From: JARRQB01 sp965368585
GTDB lineage: Bacteria; Pseudomonadota; Gammaproteobacteria; Chromatiales; Chromatiaceae
Length of the DNA stretch: 64,000 nt
Assembly (NCBI GenBank): GCA_965368585.1
Contig: CBDUNM010000008.1
Coordinates: 1-64,000, forward strand
Reading direction: 5' to 3'
Shown: positions 25,561 to 34,836 of the stretch, one piece after another
Layout: the number at the start of each line of letters is the position of its first letter
Position numbering within the stretch: position 1 is the first letter of the stretch
Notes under the pieces: generated by a model
Seen by the model: the letters and a program-made list of their open reading frames with translations, nothing else
The model's database searches: none
Told to the model about the DNA's origin: nothing
Made by a program: the position numbers and the translations under genes

Positions 25561-26331
25561 TTGAATACTGATCGAAACACTAACCAAGATCGCCGCGATT
25601 TTTTCAAACGGGGGGCGCTTTCTACGGCCCTCGCCGTCGCGCCCGGCGTTGTGCTTCACACCGCCGTTGCGGCGCCCCGCACGGAACCTGTATCGGATGC
25701 CGTGCGCTGGGGTATGTTGATCGACACTGCGAAATGCGCGCACGGCTGCGATGCGTGCGTCGAAGCGTGTGACAAGGAAAACGGACTCGACGACCTTATC
25801 AAGCCCGAGGGCGCAAGCGACGAGCACTGGGCGCGGCAGAAGCCCCGCTGGATACGCCAGGTCAAGGTCAAAGACAATTTGACCGAGCGGGTCACGACAC
25901 TGCCCATGATGTGTCAACACTGCGAGCACCCGCCGTGCGTCGACGTTTGTCCGACCGGCGCGTCATTCAGGCGCAAAGACGGCGTCGTCATGGTCGATCG
26001 CCATACCTGTATCGGTTGCCGTTACTGCATGATGGCCTGCCCCTACAAGGCGCGCTCGTTCATTCACGAAAACGTACAGTTGAAACCCACCGCCGCGCCG
26101 CGCGGAAAAGGCTGTGTGGAGAGTTGCAACTTCTGCGTGCACCGCCTGGATAACGGGCAATCGACGACGGCCTGCCAGGATGCCTGTGCGAAAGACGGGC
26201 ACCAGGCCATCGTGTTCGGTGATCTGCGAGATCCGGGCAGTGCCGTTTCCCAGGCTCTGCAAAGCTATCCCAGCGTGGCTATTCGGGACGACCTGAAACT
26301 GAATCCGGGCGTGCGGTACTCCGGATTGTGA
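25561..26331 (+). CDS. dsrO: DsrO, periplasmic ferredoxin-like subunit
   Basis: 256 residues from a TTG at 25561, chosen because GGGAGGGG lies seven nt upstream and because this start places a Tat motif (RRDFFKRG) at residues 11-18; no in-frame ATG fits. Four cluster-binding motifs are visible: CAHGCDACVEAC, CQHCEHPPCVDVC, CIGCRYCMMACP and CNFCVHRL. Exported by Tat and bound to DsrP in the DsrMKJOP complex. Confidence 0.95.
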   Translation: MNTDRNTNQDRRDFFKRGALSTALAVAPGVVLHTAVAAPRTEPVSDAVRWGMLIDTAKCAHGCDACVEACDKENGLDDLIKPEGASDEHWARQKPRWIRQVKVKDNLTERVTTLPMMCQHCEHPPCVDVCPTGASFRRKDGVVMVDRHTCIGCRYCMMACPYKARSFIHENVQLKPTAAPRGKGCVESCNFCVHRLDNGQSTTACQDACAKDGHQAIVFGDLRDPGSAVSQALQSYPSVAIRDDLKLNPGVRYSGL

Positions 26332-26350
26332 ATGTAAGAGAGACCGGCCG

Positions 26351-27574
26351 ATGAAAAAAATAGATTTTCGCGAATGGGGTGTCTTGAGCACGCGCTACTG
26401 GGGGCTGGTGGCGATATTGGCGGCCGTGGCAGGAATTGGGGGCTTTGCAGCGCTGTACATGGAACACGAGGGCCACTGGGTAACCGGGATGACCAACGAA
26501 ATCGTGTGGGGTATGCCGCACGTGTTTGCGATCTTTCTGATCGTCGCGGCATCGGGAGCACTGAACGTGGCATCCATCGGTTCGGTTTTTGGGCAAAAGA
26601 TCTACAAACCTCTGGCGCCCTTATCGGGTTTGTTGGCCATCACCTTGCTGGTCGGAGGGTTGTTGGTGCTGGTGCTGGATCTCGGTCAACCTTCGCGATT
26701 GATCGTTGCCATGACCACCTACAATTTTAAATCGATCTTCGCCTGGAATATCTATCTATATACCGGATTTCTGGCGATCGTCGTGGTGTACCTGTTCACC
26801 ATGATGGAGCGAAAAGCCAATCCGTTTTCGAAGGGCGTGGGGTTGTTCGCGTTCGTCTGGCGTATTGCACTGACGACCGGTACGGGTTCCATTTTCGGCT
26901 TTCTGGTCGCGAGGCAGGGATATGATGCGGCGATCATGGCGCCTATGTTTATCATCATGTCGTTTGCGTATGGAATGGCGATCTTCCTCTTGGTATTGAT
27001 GTTCGCATTCGACGCTGACGACCGTCCGATCGGCGACAAACTGATCACCCGAATGAAGAACCTGCTGGGCGTCTTCGTCGCTGCGGTGCTCTATTTCAAT
27101 ATCGTGTTTCACCTGACCAACCTCTACGGCACGGAAAATCACGCCTTCGAGGCCTTTATCCTGCGCGATGGTGGAATATACACCCTCTTGTTCTGGGTGG
27201 GCTGGGTGTTTTTGGGCAACCTGGTGCCGTTAGGCCTGCTTTATCATCCAGCACTCGGGGTATCGCGGGGCGGAATAGTCGCGGCGTCTTTTCTGGTGGT
27301 AGTGGGCGGGCTGGCGGCCATCTATGTCATCGTGATCGGTGGGCAGGCCTTTCCGATGGCGATGTTTCCCGATAAAACAATCGTCGAAACGGGTTTCTTT
27401 GACGGTGTCGGTGGCGCCGTTTCCAGCTACACGCCCTCGTTGCCGGAAACTCTGCTCGGCATTGGCGGCTTGGCCGTGGCGCTGTTGATGACCGCGGTGG
27501 CGGTGCGCGTGTTGAAATTTTTGCCGACTACGCTGGCTGACGAGGCGGTCGATCCGCACCACGCCAAGGTGTAA
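26351..27574 (+). CDS. dsrP: DsrP, NrfD/PsrC-type membrane subunit
   Basis: 407 residues with about ten membrane helices spread over the full length, for example LVAILAAVAGIGGFAALYM, LLAITLLVGGLLVLVLDL and YLYTGFLAIVVVYLF. NrfD-family proteins exchange electrons with quinone and take them from a four-cluster partner, here DsrO. Last gene of the dsrMKLJOP segment. An 11-nt perfect hairpin follows before dsrN. Confidence 0.95.
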   Translation: MKKIDFREWGVLSTRYWGLVAILAAVAGIGGFAALYMEHEGHWVTGMTNEIVWGMPHVFAIFLIVAASGALNVASIGSVFGQKIYKPLAPLSGLLAITLLVGGLLVLVLDLGQPSRLIVAMTTYNFKSIFAWNIYLYTGFLAIVVVYLFTMMERKANPFSKGVGLFAFVWRIALTTGTGSIFGFLVARQGYDAAIMAPMFIIMSFAYGMAIFLLVLMFAFDADDRPIGDKLITRMKNLLGVFVAAVLYFNIVFHLTNLYGTENHAFEAFILRDGGIYTLLFWVGWVFLGNLVPLGLLYHPALGVSRGGIVAASFLVVVGGLAAIYVIVIGGQAFPMAMFPDKTIVETGFFDGVGGAVSSYTPSLPETLLGIGGLAVALLMTAVAVRVLKFLPTTLADEAVDPHHAKV

Positions 27575-27598
27575 TCGGACCGCAATGCCGGGGAGCTG

Positions 27599-27626
27599 AA
27601 ACGGGGCGGCAGCAACCGCCCCGTTT
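27599..27626 (+). terminator. Strong hairpin between dsrP and dsrN
   Basis: Perfect 11-nt arms AAACGGGGCGG / CCGCCCCGTTT with loop CAGCAA, 24 nt past the dsrP stop. Only TTTG follows, so termination would be partial. It may reduce transcription of dsrNRS relative to the upstream genes. Confidence 0.65.
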
Positions 27627-27768
27627 GCGCTTCCGAGGGCTGGCGGAGAAATAGGCGACCGGCCAATCGATCGCCTGACCTGCATCCGCGGCGGACGAGG
27701 TGCATGACGCGCGACGAGCACGCCCAGCTGCATGTCGGCCTTTAGATCACGTTGGCGGGGTACGCGCA

Positions 27769-29166
27769 ATGGCGCACGTCATGATTTCAGCGGCGCACAA
27801 ATCGTCGGGAAAAACGACGGTGAGTATCGGTCTTTGCGCGGCGCTTTCGGCGCGAGGCCGCTCGGTTCAGCCGTTTAAAAAAGGTCCCGACTACATCGAC
27901 CCGCTGTGGCTGGGCGCAGCCAGTGGTCGGGCTTGTTACAACCTGGATTTCTATACCCAGGACCGCCAGGAGATTTCCGACATTTTCGGGTCGCGTATGG
28001 CCGCCGTCGACATCGGCATCATCGAAGGCAACAAAGGGTTGTACGACGGGCTCGATCTCGACGGTAGCAATAGCAATGCCGCGCTGGCGGCGCAGTTGCA
28101 ATCCCCGGTCGTGCTGGTTCTCGACACGCGCGGCATGACGCGCGGAGTGGCACCATTGATACTAGGTTATCAAGCTTTTGCGAGTGAAATCCGCATCGGC
28201 GGGGTCATCTTGAACCATGTTGGTGGCAGTCGTCACGAAGGTAAGCTGCGGCGTGTCATCGAACACTATACAGACGTGCAGGTCCTGGGGGCACTGGGCC
28301 AGAATCCCGGGTTGCAGATCGAGGAAAGACATCTCGGTCTGATGCCGAGCAACGAGACGAGTCGCAGTCAGGAACTGATCGATCGTCTGGGTGATGCGAT
28401 TGCCGAGGCCGTTGACCTCGACAAGTTCTGGGATCTTGCTGCCAGTGCGCCACGTATCGAGGTAAAATTGCCACCGGCAAACATTTCGCGTATCCCCGAG
28501 GTTCGTATCGCCTTTGCGCAAGATGAGGCGTTTGGATTTTACTATCCGTCTGATTTGGAGGCATTCGAAAAAGCGGGCGCAGAATTGATTCCGATAGACT
28601 GTCTGCGTGACCAGGATTTGCCACCGGTTGACGGCCTGTTTATCGGCGGAGGATTTCCCGAAACGCGTATGGTGGAACTCGAGGCCAACAGATCCATGCG
28701 TGCGTCGGTGAAAGATTTCATCGAATCCGGCGGGCCGGCCTACGTCGAATGCGGCGGATTGATGTATTTGACGCGAAGCCTGACCTGGCGGGGCCATAAA
28801 TGTAAAATGGTCGGGGTGCTGCCGGCGGACACGATCATGCACGAGCGTCCGCAAGGCCGGGGCTATGTTCGCCTGCGGGAAACCGCCGAGCATCCCTGGG
28901 GAGGGGAGTCGACCGGGCACGGGGTCGCGGCGCACGAGTTCCACTACTCGGGGCTCGAAAACTTAGCGTCGACCTTGGGATTTGCCTACCTAGTCGAACG
29001 GGGTCACGGTATAGACGGACGGCATGACGGGATCGTCTACAAGAATCTCCTGGCCAGTTATGTGCACATGCGCGATACCGGCCGCAATCGATGGACCGGT
29101 CGATTCGTGGCCCACGTGAAAGCCTGTCGCGAACGTGGCCCGCATGTCACGGCGACCGAGATATAG
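27769..29166 (+). CDS. dsrN: DsrN, siroheme amidase (cobyrinate a,c-diamide synthase family)
   Basis: 465 residues from the ATG at 27769. An N-terminal P-loop (AAHKSSGKTTVSIG) and KKGPDYIDPLWL form the CbiA ATP domain; the C-terminal class I glutamine amidotransferase part shows GGGFPETRMVEL and the nucleophile in YVECGGLMYL, with a final YSGLENL. DsrN is thought to amidate siroheme for DsrAB. A GTG at 27700 would add 23 residues that are not family-like. Separated from dsrP by 194 nt and a hairpin. Confidence 0.94.
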   Translation: MAHVMISAAHKSSGKTTVSIGLCAALSARGRSVQPFKKGPDYIDPLWLGAASGRACYNLDFYTQDRQEISDIFGSRMAAVDIGIIEGNKGLYDGLDLDGSNSNAALAAQLQSPVVLVLDTRGMTRGVAPLILGYQAFASEIRIGGVILNHVGGSRHEGKLRRVIEHYTDVQVLGALGQNPGLQIEERHLGLMPSNETSRSQELIDRLGDAIAEAVDLDKFWDLAASAPRIEVKLPPANISRIPEVRIAFAQDEAFGFYYPSDLEAFEKAGAELIPIDCLRDQDLPPVDGLFIGGGFPETRMVELEANRSMRASVKDFIESGGPAYVECGGLMYLTRSLTWRGHKCKMVGVLPADTIMHERPQGRGYVRLRETAEHPWGGESTGHGVAAHEFHYSGLENLASTLGFAYLVERGHGIDGRHDGIVYKNLLASYVHMRDTGRNRWTGRFVAHVKACRERGPHVTATEI

Positions 29167-29177
29167 AAGGTGAAAAG

Positions 29178-29495
29178 ATGTTTAAGGTAACTTCCGCCGC
29201 AGCGGACCAGGTCAGGGTGGCGGCTAAGCGCGGTGGCACAGAGGGGATGGCGTTGCGCTTGGCGGCTGCGCGCAAGCAGGATGGAACCTTTGACTACCAG
29301 ATGGGTTTTGACGAGGCGAGCGAAGACGACATTCGATTCACGAGTGAAGGCGTGGATATCGTCATGGCGCCCGAGTACGCGCCGCTGCTGGACAAGGCAA
29401 CGTTGGATTTCGTCGAACTCGAATCGGGCGACAAGCAGTTTATCTTCCTGAATCCAGAAGATGCCGGGTTTATTCCGCCGCAAACCAGCGGCTGA
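29178..29495 (+). CDS. dsrR: DsrR, IscA-like protein without cluster cysteines
   Basis: 105 residues; GAAGGTGAAAAG precedes the ATG. A-type fold (VTSAAADQVRVAAKR, GMALRLAAARK, VDIVMAPEYAPLLDKATLDF), but the three cysteines of IscA are absent, as is normal for DsrR. In A. vinosum it affects dsr expression after transcription. Gap to dsrN is 11 nt. Confidence 0.93.
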   Translation: MFKVTSAAADQVRVAAKRGGTEGMALRLAAARKQDGTFDYQMGFDEASEDDIRFTSEGVDIVMAPEYAPLLDKATLDFVELESGDKQFIFLNPEDAGFIPPQTSG

Positions 29496-29544
29496 TCGTT
29501 GCGCGCCCCCGCCGCCCCTTCCTATGTGTCGATGACGCGTCAAC

Positions 29545-30666
29545 ATGGATCTATCCCCAGAAGATACGTTACGCCTCAACGTTTTGTTAGCGAACAGTCC
29601 CCAGGCAATTCGCATCAACGAATCCACCATGACGGTCAGCGCGCTGACGCCTGGCGGTGAATCGACGCTCCAGCTCAATCCTACCGCTCGCGCGGATCAA
29701 TACGTAAAGCGCGTCAAAGAGCTGTTGTCAGGTCATGTACTGGGTTCGCCGGGCGGATATCCCGTGTATCTGCAGCGTTGGACCCGCATGGGGCAAATGC
29801 GGGACGAGAGCCTCGAAGAACTGCTGAAGTTGGGAGAACCCGAGGCGGTCGTGGCGGCCGTCTGCGCGCCGGGCCTGTCGGACGAACTCGCGCGTCGAGC
29901 CTGGTGGGCGATGGAAGACGCGGAAAACGCGCGCCAGATGCTCAAGCGCCCTTCCGTCGTCGCCGGCCGAATGGGCCCCGTGTTGGCACAATACCTGGCC
30001 GAGCATCTGCCCTTCGAAGTCGAGCCGGAAAAGATGATGGAGACCGTGCGGCTGATTCTGCACCCGGATTTGCTCGACGCCGATACACGGGCGGATTTGT
30101 GGAATAAGGCGCAGCGAAAAAATACTTACTATGTCGGTTTTCTGGCCGCTTGTCCGGACGATTTGCCCGAGTTCGCCAAGCCACATAGTTTGCTGGGCGA
30201 ACAAGGGTCGGCGCTCAAACCACTGGCCGATCAAGGTAATGTTTTGGCGCAGGTGCTGCTCAGGGTATTGGACGCACCGGGGCAAGCCTTCTTGCAGACC
30301 GTAACACGAGTCCTGAAAAAGCCCGTCAATCAAGACGTGGTCATCGCTGTGCTGGACGTTCTAGCCGACTATTTCAAGGCCTGTCGGGGCACCGAAAAAA
30401 TCGACCTTACGCTGGCCGAACTCATGGCTGAAGCCGATGAGTGGCTGACCTCGGAACAACAGGACTTGCGTGAGCTGTTGGGCATAGGTGAACAGTTTGC
30501 GCCCTTGCTGAGCGCCGGTCGCGTCCTGTCAGGCTTGAATTATGGCGTGGTCAGACCGGTACTGGGGGGCACGGATGCCATGGGAAGTCTGATGCGGCGC
30601 AAGCTGGAACCGGTCGTCGTACCGTTGCTGGCCGAAATCGACATACTCCGTCGTCCGACGGATTGA
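29545..30666 (+). CDS. dsrS: DsrS
   Basis: 373 residues, soluble, rich in leucine and helices, without known catalytic motifs. It starts MDLSPEDTLRLNVLLANSPQ and includes YVKRVKELLSGHVLGSPGGY. Identified by its place after dsrR and its size, which match the last gene of the A. vinosum cluster. DsrS has been linked to post-transcriptional control of dsr genes there; its mechanism is unknown. Confidence 0.88.
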   Translation: MDLSPEDTLRLNVLLANSPQAIRINESTMTVSALTPGGESTLQLNPTARADQYVKRVKELLSGHVLGSPGGYPVYLQRWTRMGQMRDESLEELLKLGEPEAVVAAVCAPGLSDELARRAWWAMEDAENARQMLKRPSVVAGRMGPVLAQYLAEHLPFEVEPEKMMETVRLILHPDLLDADTRADLWNKAQRKNTYYVGFLAACPDDLPEFAKPHSLLGEQGSALKPLADQGNVLAQVLLRVLDAPGQAFLQTVTRVLKKPVNQDVVIAVLDVLADYFKACRGTEKIDLTLAELMAEADEWLTSEQQDLRELLGIGEQFAPLLSAGRVLSGLNYGVVRPVLGGTDAMGSLMRRKLEPVVVPLLAEIDILRRPTD

Positions 30667-30772
30667 GCAAGCCAACCCGATACGATTCGGTGTCGATCGA
30701 CGCCGGATCGCTTATTCCGGCAGCAATTCAGGTCTTTTACTCGTCAAGATTCCATCTATACTCCTTTAGAGA

Positions 30773-30788
30773 TATCCCATTTGGGATG
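30773..30788. promoter_or_regulatory. TATCCC-N4-GGGATG palindrome before the MerR-like gene
   Basis: The core ATCCCA-TT-TGGGAT is a perfect palindrome, 25 nt before the start codon and close to AGGAGG-type sequence. Same arm sequence and spacing as the site upstream of dsrA at 16405-16420. Suggests autoregulation by the downstream gene product (inference). Confidence 0.5.
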
Positions 30789-30812
30789 GTAGTGGGTTAT
30801 TTCGGAGGAACT

Positions 30813-31259
30813 ATGGACCGCCTACTCAGTCTTTCGCAAGCCGCGCGCATGGTGGGCGTCACCCGGAGGGTGCTGCAGCAGCAGATACAAGAAGGGATTC
30901 TCAGTACCTTTGAAGGCAACATCCGAATGTCGGAGTTGCTCAAGGCATACCCCGAGATGCAGACCCAGGCGGACCGGTCGGGAATGGTGGAGAAAGTGCG
31001 TCGCTTTCGCGAAGCCGCGGTTGCCAAGGGCGCGGCGGATAAACGCGTGGATCCAGAGCGTTTGACGGTGGAAATACACCGCTTGAAGATCGAACTCGGT
31101 CTGGCCCGAGATCAGGTGGCCGGCTACCAGCAACTTGCTGCGGAGACCAGTGATCGGCTGTTGGAGTTACAAGAGCGCTGCGACAAGCGACAAGCCATGA
31201 TGCTGGGCACTTTGATCGGCTGGTACATGCATCAGGTCAAATTACGCGAGCAACCCTGA
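30813..31259 (+). CDS. Small MerR-like helix-turn-helix protein with coiled coil
   Basis: 148 residues from the ATG at 30813, with CGGAGGAACT upstream. Residues 4-35 (LLSLSQAARMVGVTRRVLQQ, EGILSTFEGNIRMSEL) resemble the winged-helix start of MerR or excisionase proteins. Residues 85-130 form a coiled coil (EIHRLKIELGLARDQVAGYQ). No effector domain or metal-binding cysteine is visible. It directly follows dsrS, so it is a candidate local regulator. The family call is tentative; part of the coiled coil could serve dimerisation. Confidence 0.6.
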   Translation: MDRLLSLSQAARMVGVTRRVLQQQIQEGILSTFEGNIRMSELLKAYPEMQTQADRSGMVEKVRRFREAAVAKGAADKRVDPERLTVEIHRLKIELGLARDQVAGYQQLAAETSDRLLELQERCDKRQAMMLGTLIGWYMHQVKLREQP

Positions 31260-31805
31260 CAAGCCGCCCGGTGCGCAGCAGGAAGACGTTGTGATCGATG
31301 CGCGACCGGCCGGGAGTGACCGCGATGTCCAAATCGCAGCAAAACAGGGATGGCCGCGCTGTCGGTAATACTGGTGCCGCCGACGATCATATTGTCGTCG
31401 CGTTTCATGAAACCGGTGAACCGATTGCCGACCCTGGGATCGGACAGCGCGGCGTCGGCTAACCACTCGACACGGCCGCCAAAATGGTATTCAGCTGTAT
31501 ACGCCGAGGAGATCGTGGCGCTGGGCAAGGCTGCCAAGAATAGTTTGCCTAAATGCCTATTTCTATTCCCAGCAAACAGTTGCGAGGCGTATGCAGCGCT
31601 TTTCGTCGCTTGGGCGCGAATTGTGCCGACTGTATATGCGGTTGTTTTTAGTACCAGTTCGAGGCAATAAGAACGCGGTTAGTGGGTGAGCGTAAAAAAT
31701 CGCTGACGACTGTGTGCGGACTCGGTGTCGTTACGGAAAGCACGCGCCAGCGGTGTCGCGCGGGCCTTGATGATTGACGTCCCGGTATTGCGTGCCGCGT
31801 TGCAA
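31260..31805. other. Intergenic stretch, possibly with decayed coding sequence
   Basis: 546 nt between the MerR-like gene and the end of glgC. On the minus strand between about 31255 and 31530, protein-like sequence appears in different frames (for example RVGNRFTGFMKRDDNMIVGG, then in another frame LDIAVTPGRSRIDHNVFLL). This could be a frame-broken gene or chance in GC-rich DNA. No family is recognised. Confidence 0.35.
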
Positions 31806-33029
31806 TCAACCGTTGAATTCGTAACCCTTGCAAATGGTAATAACACCTTTGGGGGTTACGTCGAATCTGCGCCGGTCAGCCTCCAAATCAATGCCGATCT
31901 CGATCCCGGGCGGCACGACGACATGCTTGTCGATAATGCAGCGGCGAACCCGTGCGCCGCTGCGGATTTCTACACCGTCGAACAGAATGCTGTCCTCCAC
32001 AATGGCCTCGTCGCCGATACGAACGCCATCGAAAATCACGGAATGGTCGACGCCGCCGCCGGAGATGATCACGCCGCCGGCCAAAATCGAATTGACGAAC
32101 ACACCTTCATTGCCCGATTTGCCTGGCACCGTGCGCGCGGGCGGCTGTTGTGGCTGATAGGTTCGAATGGTCCAATCCTGCTGATAGAGATCCAGCGGCG
32201 GTATTGGGTCGAGCAACGCCATATTGGCTTCGTAGTAGGCGTCCACTGTCGACATATTGCGCCAGTAGCGGTCTTGCGAGACCCGGCCGCTGGCCCCGCC
32301 GAAGCGGTAGGCATACAGCCCTACCGATTCCGGCAGGCCGGGCATGACATCGCTGCCGAAATTGTGGAACGACGCGGTATTGCTATGGTCCGCTTCAAGC
32401 GTATCGATCAGGAACTGCCGGTCGAACATGTAGACGCCCATTGACGCGAGCGTGTGGTCCGGGTCGTCGCTCAGCGGTGTCGGCGCCGACGGCTTCTCCT
32501 CGAACTGCAGGACCTTGTCGTTCTCATCGATACGCGCGATCCCGTAGCGATCGGCGCCTTCGATCGGAACCCGCATGCAGGCGACGCTCGCCGGAGCATC
32601 ATGGCCACGGTGAAAGTCGATCAATTCAGCGTAGTCCATGCGATAAATGTGGTCACCGGAAAGCACCAGCACATAGTCGACGTCACTACGTTCGATCATG
32701 TAGCGATTTTGATAAATGGCATCTGTGGTGCCGCGATACCAGTCCTCGCCGGTACGCATCTGCGGCGGTACGGGTGTAATGTACTCGCCCAACTCGGGGT
32801 TGAAGATCGACCAGCCGTCACGCAGGTGTTTTTGCAGTGAGTGCGATTTGTACTGAGTCAGCACCAGAATTCGTCGCACCCCTGAATGCAGGCAGTTGGT
32901 CAGCACGAAATCGATTATTCGATATTTGCCACCGAAAGGAATGGCCGCTTTGGCCCTGTCGTTAGTCAGTGGTTGCAGGCGACTGCCGTGGCCGCCGGCC
33001 AGTATGATCGCCAGTGTATTTTTAATCAT
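31806..33029 (-). CDS. glgC: Glucose-1-phosphate adenylyltransferase
   Basis: 407 residues. Makes ADP-glucose from ATP and glucose-1-phosphate for glycogen synthesis. The nucleotide-binding motif AGGHGSRLQPLTNDRAKAAI and GGKYRIIDFVLTNC are at the N terminus; WYRGTTDAIYQNRYMI and VLSGDHIYRMDY are catalytic-site segments; the C-terminal left-handed helix part includes AGGVIISGGGVDHSVIF. Close to the usual length. It stands alone; no other glg gene is in the window. Glycogen storage is common in sulfur-storing bacteria. Confidence 0.95.
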   Translation of the reverse strand: MIKNTLAIILAGGHGSRLQPLTNDRAKAAIPFGGKYRIIDFVLTNCLHSGVRRILVLTQYKSHSLQKHLRDGWSIFNPELGEYITPVPPQMRTGEDWYRGTTDAIYQNRYMIERSDVDYVLVLSGDHIYRMDYAELIDFHRGHDAPASVACMRVPIEGADRYGIARIDENDKVLQFEEKPSAPTPLSDDPDHTLASMGVYMFDRQFLIDTLEADHSNTASFHNFGSDVMPGLPESVGLYAYRFGGASGRVSQDRYWRNMSTVDAYYEANMALLDPIPPLDLYQQDWTIRTYQPQQPPARTVPGKSGNEGVFVNSILAGGVIISGGGVDHSVIFDGVRIGDEAIVEDSILFDGVEIRSGARVRRCIIDKHVVVPPGIEIGIDLEADRRRFDVTPKGVITICKGYEFNG

Positions 33030-33417
33030 TCGGTTCCGCCTTTTCCGTAAAGCCAGTGACCCGGGTCACCACAACAACGCTGCACCGCCATTCCCACCGC
33101 CACAGTCGGTGGAACTTGGGCGAGCGCGATACCCTGCATCTTTGCCCGACGCGGGTCGACGTGGTACCTCTAAATCAAGGCTGTGTTCGCTAAGAATACT
33201 CCATCAGCCGAAGGCTTTGGGCAGGCCGGCAACAAACTCCGGGAAAAATCCGCGGTTCGCGTCCTTCGGTTTCTCTGTTCTTCAACCGCCAGTGTACCGT
33301 CACGATAAAGGCAACGAGCGGCGCGGCGGCTCTGTTGTTCACTATTCTCCGCACACAGCGGTGAACCGCGGGCGCTGGTGCAACATGCAGGTTAGATGAC
33401 TTCTGAGGCCGTCGGCG
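33030..33417. other. Intergenic stretch between argA and glgC
   Basis: 388 nt upstream of glgC on the minus strand and downstream of argA. It should hold the glgC promoter. No gene, strong hairpin or repeat was seen. Confidence 0.45.
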
Positions 33418-34737
33418 CTACAACACCTTCACGAACACCTTTGAGTTGCGACGCCAGTTGTACAGGTCGCGCTTTCGCCCCGGCAGGATGTCGATCGACG
33501 CCGGCTCGAAGCCGCGTTCCCGAAACCAGTGCGCTGTGCGTGTGGTCAGCACGAACAGCTTGGCGAGCCGTTGTGCGGCGGCGCTTTTCTCGATTCTCTC
33601 CAGCAGCAGATCACCACGGTTGCCGCCCCGATAGTCCGTATGGACGGCCAAACAGGCCAGTTCACCCATCTGCTCAATCTCAAATGGGTACAGTGCCGCG
33701 CAGGCGATGACCGTTCCGTCCCGCTCGACCACGGTAAATCGTTCGATTTCGGTTTCCAGGAGTTCCCGTGGGCGCGGCACCAGTGCGCCGGACGCCTCCA
33801 GCGGGGTGATGAGTTCCAGCACCCCCGCGACATCGTCGATCGTCGCGGTGCGAATCGTTTCATAGGGTTCGGCCGTCACCAGGGTGCCCGCACCGTCGCG
33901 GGTGAACAGTTCGGTGAGCAATACGCCGTCGACTTGTCGCGCCAGTATGTGTATGCGTCTTACGCCGCTGCGGCAGGCGGCGGCGGCACTGCGCAAGACG
34001 CGCTGTTCGCGGTCCGACAAGCGCTTTCTACGCTCCAGCAGTGCGTCTACTTCGCGCGGCACCATATTGCCGATCAGCCGTCCTCGACTATCGGCAACCC
34101 GGTCTTCCACCAGCAGAATCAGCTTGTCCGCGCCCAGCGCGATGGCGGTCGACTTCGCGACATCGGCGGCGCTGATATTGAAAACCTCGCCGGTCGGCGA
34201 ATATCCCAGCGGCGGCACCAGCGCGATCGCCCCGGCGTCCAGCCTGTTCATTATGGCGGCGGCGTCCACGCGTCGCACTTCGCCCGTCAACCCGTAGTCG
34301 ACACCGTCGATGACCCCGAGGGGCTTGGCGGTGACGAAATTGCCTGACGCAACGCTGATGCGCGCGCCCGACATGGGCGAGTTGGCCAGGCCCATCGACA
34401 GCAGCGCCTCGATCTCGACCCTTACCGCGCCCGCCGCCTCCATCACACACCCAAGTGCGGCCGTATCAGTGACGCGTAAACCGTTGATGATCGTAATGTT
34501 GGCATGGCGCAAGCGTAAGCGTTCTTCAATCTGCGGTCGCGCACCGTGGACCAGGACCAGCCGGATACCGAGTCCGTGCAACAAGGCCAGATCGTGGACA
34601 AGATTGGCGAAGTTTTCGTCCGCGACGGCTTCGCCGCCGAACGCCACGACAAAGGTTTTGCCGCGATGCGCGTGAATATATGGGGATGATTGCCGGAAGC
34701 CTTCGACGAATGCGTTGCTGACGTTGTCGTTTTTCAC
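33418..34737 (-). CDS. argA: Amino-acid N-acetyltransferase (N-acetylglutamate synthase)
   Basis: 439 residues. N-terminal amino-acid-kinase-like domain (TFVVAFGGEAVADENFANLV, RLVLVHGARPQIEERL) followed by a C-terminal GNAT domain (AALYPFEIEQMGELACLAVH, DYRGGNRGDLLLERIEKSA). First step of arginine synthesis; the kinase-like domain normally binds arginine for feedback inhibition. The ending VFVKVL follows a RKRDLYNWRRNSK segment. It lies 99 nt after argE on the same strand. Confidence 0.95.
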   Translation of the reverse strand: MKNDNVSNAFVEGFRQSSPYIHAHRGKTFVVAFGGEAVADENFANLVHDLALLHGLGIRLVLVHGARPQIEERLRLRHANITIINGLRVTDTAALGCVMEAAGAVRVEIEALLSMGLANSPMSGARISVASGNFVTAKPLGVIDGVDYGLTGEVRRVDAAAIMNRLDAGAIALVPPLGYSPTGEVFNISAADVAKSTAIALGADKLILLVEDRVADSRGRLIGNMVPREVDALLERRKRLSDREQRVLRSAAAACRSGVRRIHILARQVDGVLLTELFTRDGAGTLVTAEPYETIRTATIDDVAGVLELITPLEASGALVPRPRELLETEIERFTVVERDGTVIACAALYPFEIEQMGELACLAVHTDYRGGNRGDLLLERIEKSAAAQRLAKLFVLTTRTAHWFRERGFEPASIDILPGRKRDLYNWRRNSKVFVKVL

Positions 34738-34836
34738 GGCGCGCTTAGCCTGGAGTTGATCGGGTAAATCTAACCAGCTTGCCGCAGGACGGCAAGAACC
34801 CGCTGAAAAGCCGAAACATCGGCGCCGCGCTGTCCG

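Noticed and set aside
31232..31537. Possible gene on the minus strand between the MerR-like gene and glgC
   Set aside because: Protein-like sequence shifts between frames and no family is recognised; could be decayed DNA but cannot be supported as a gene.
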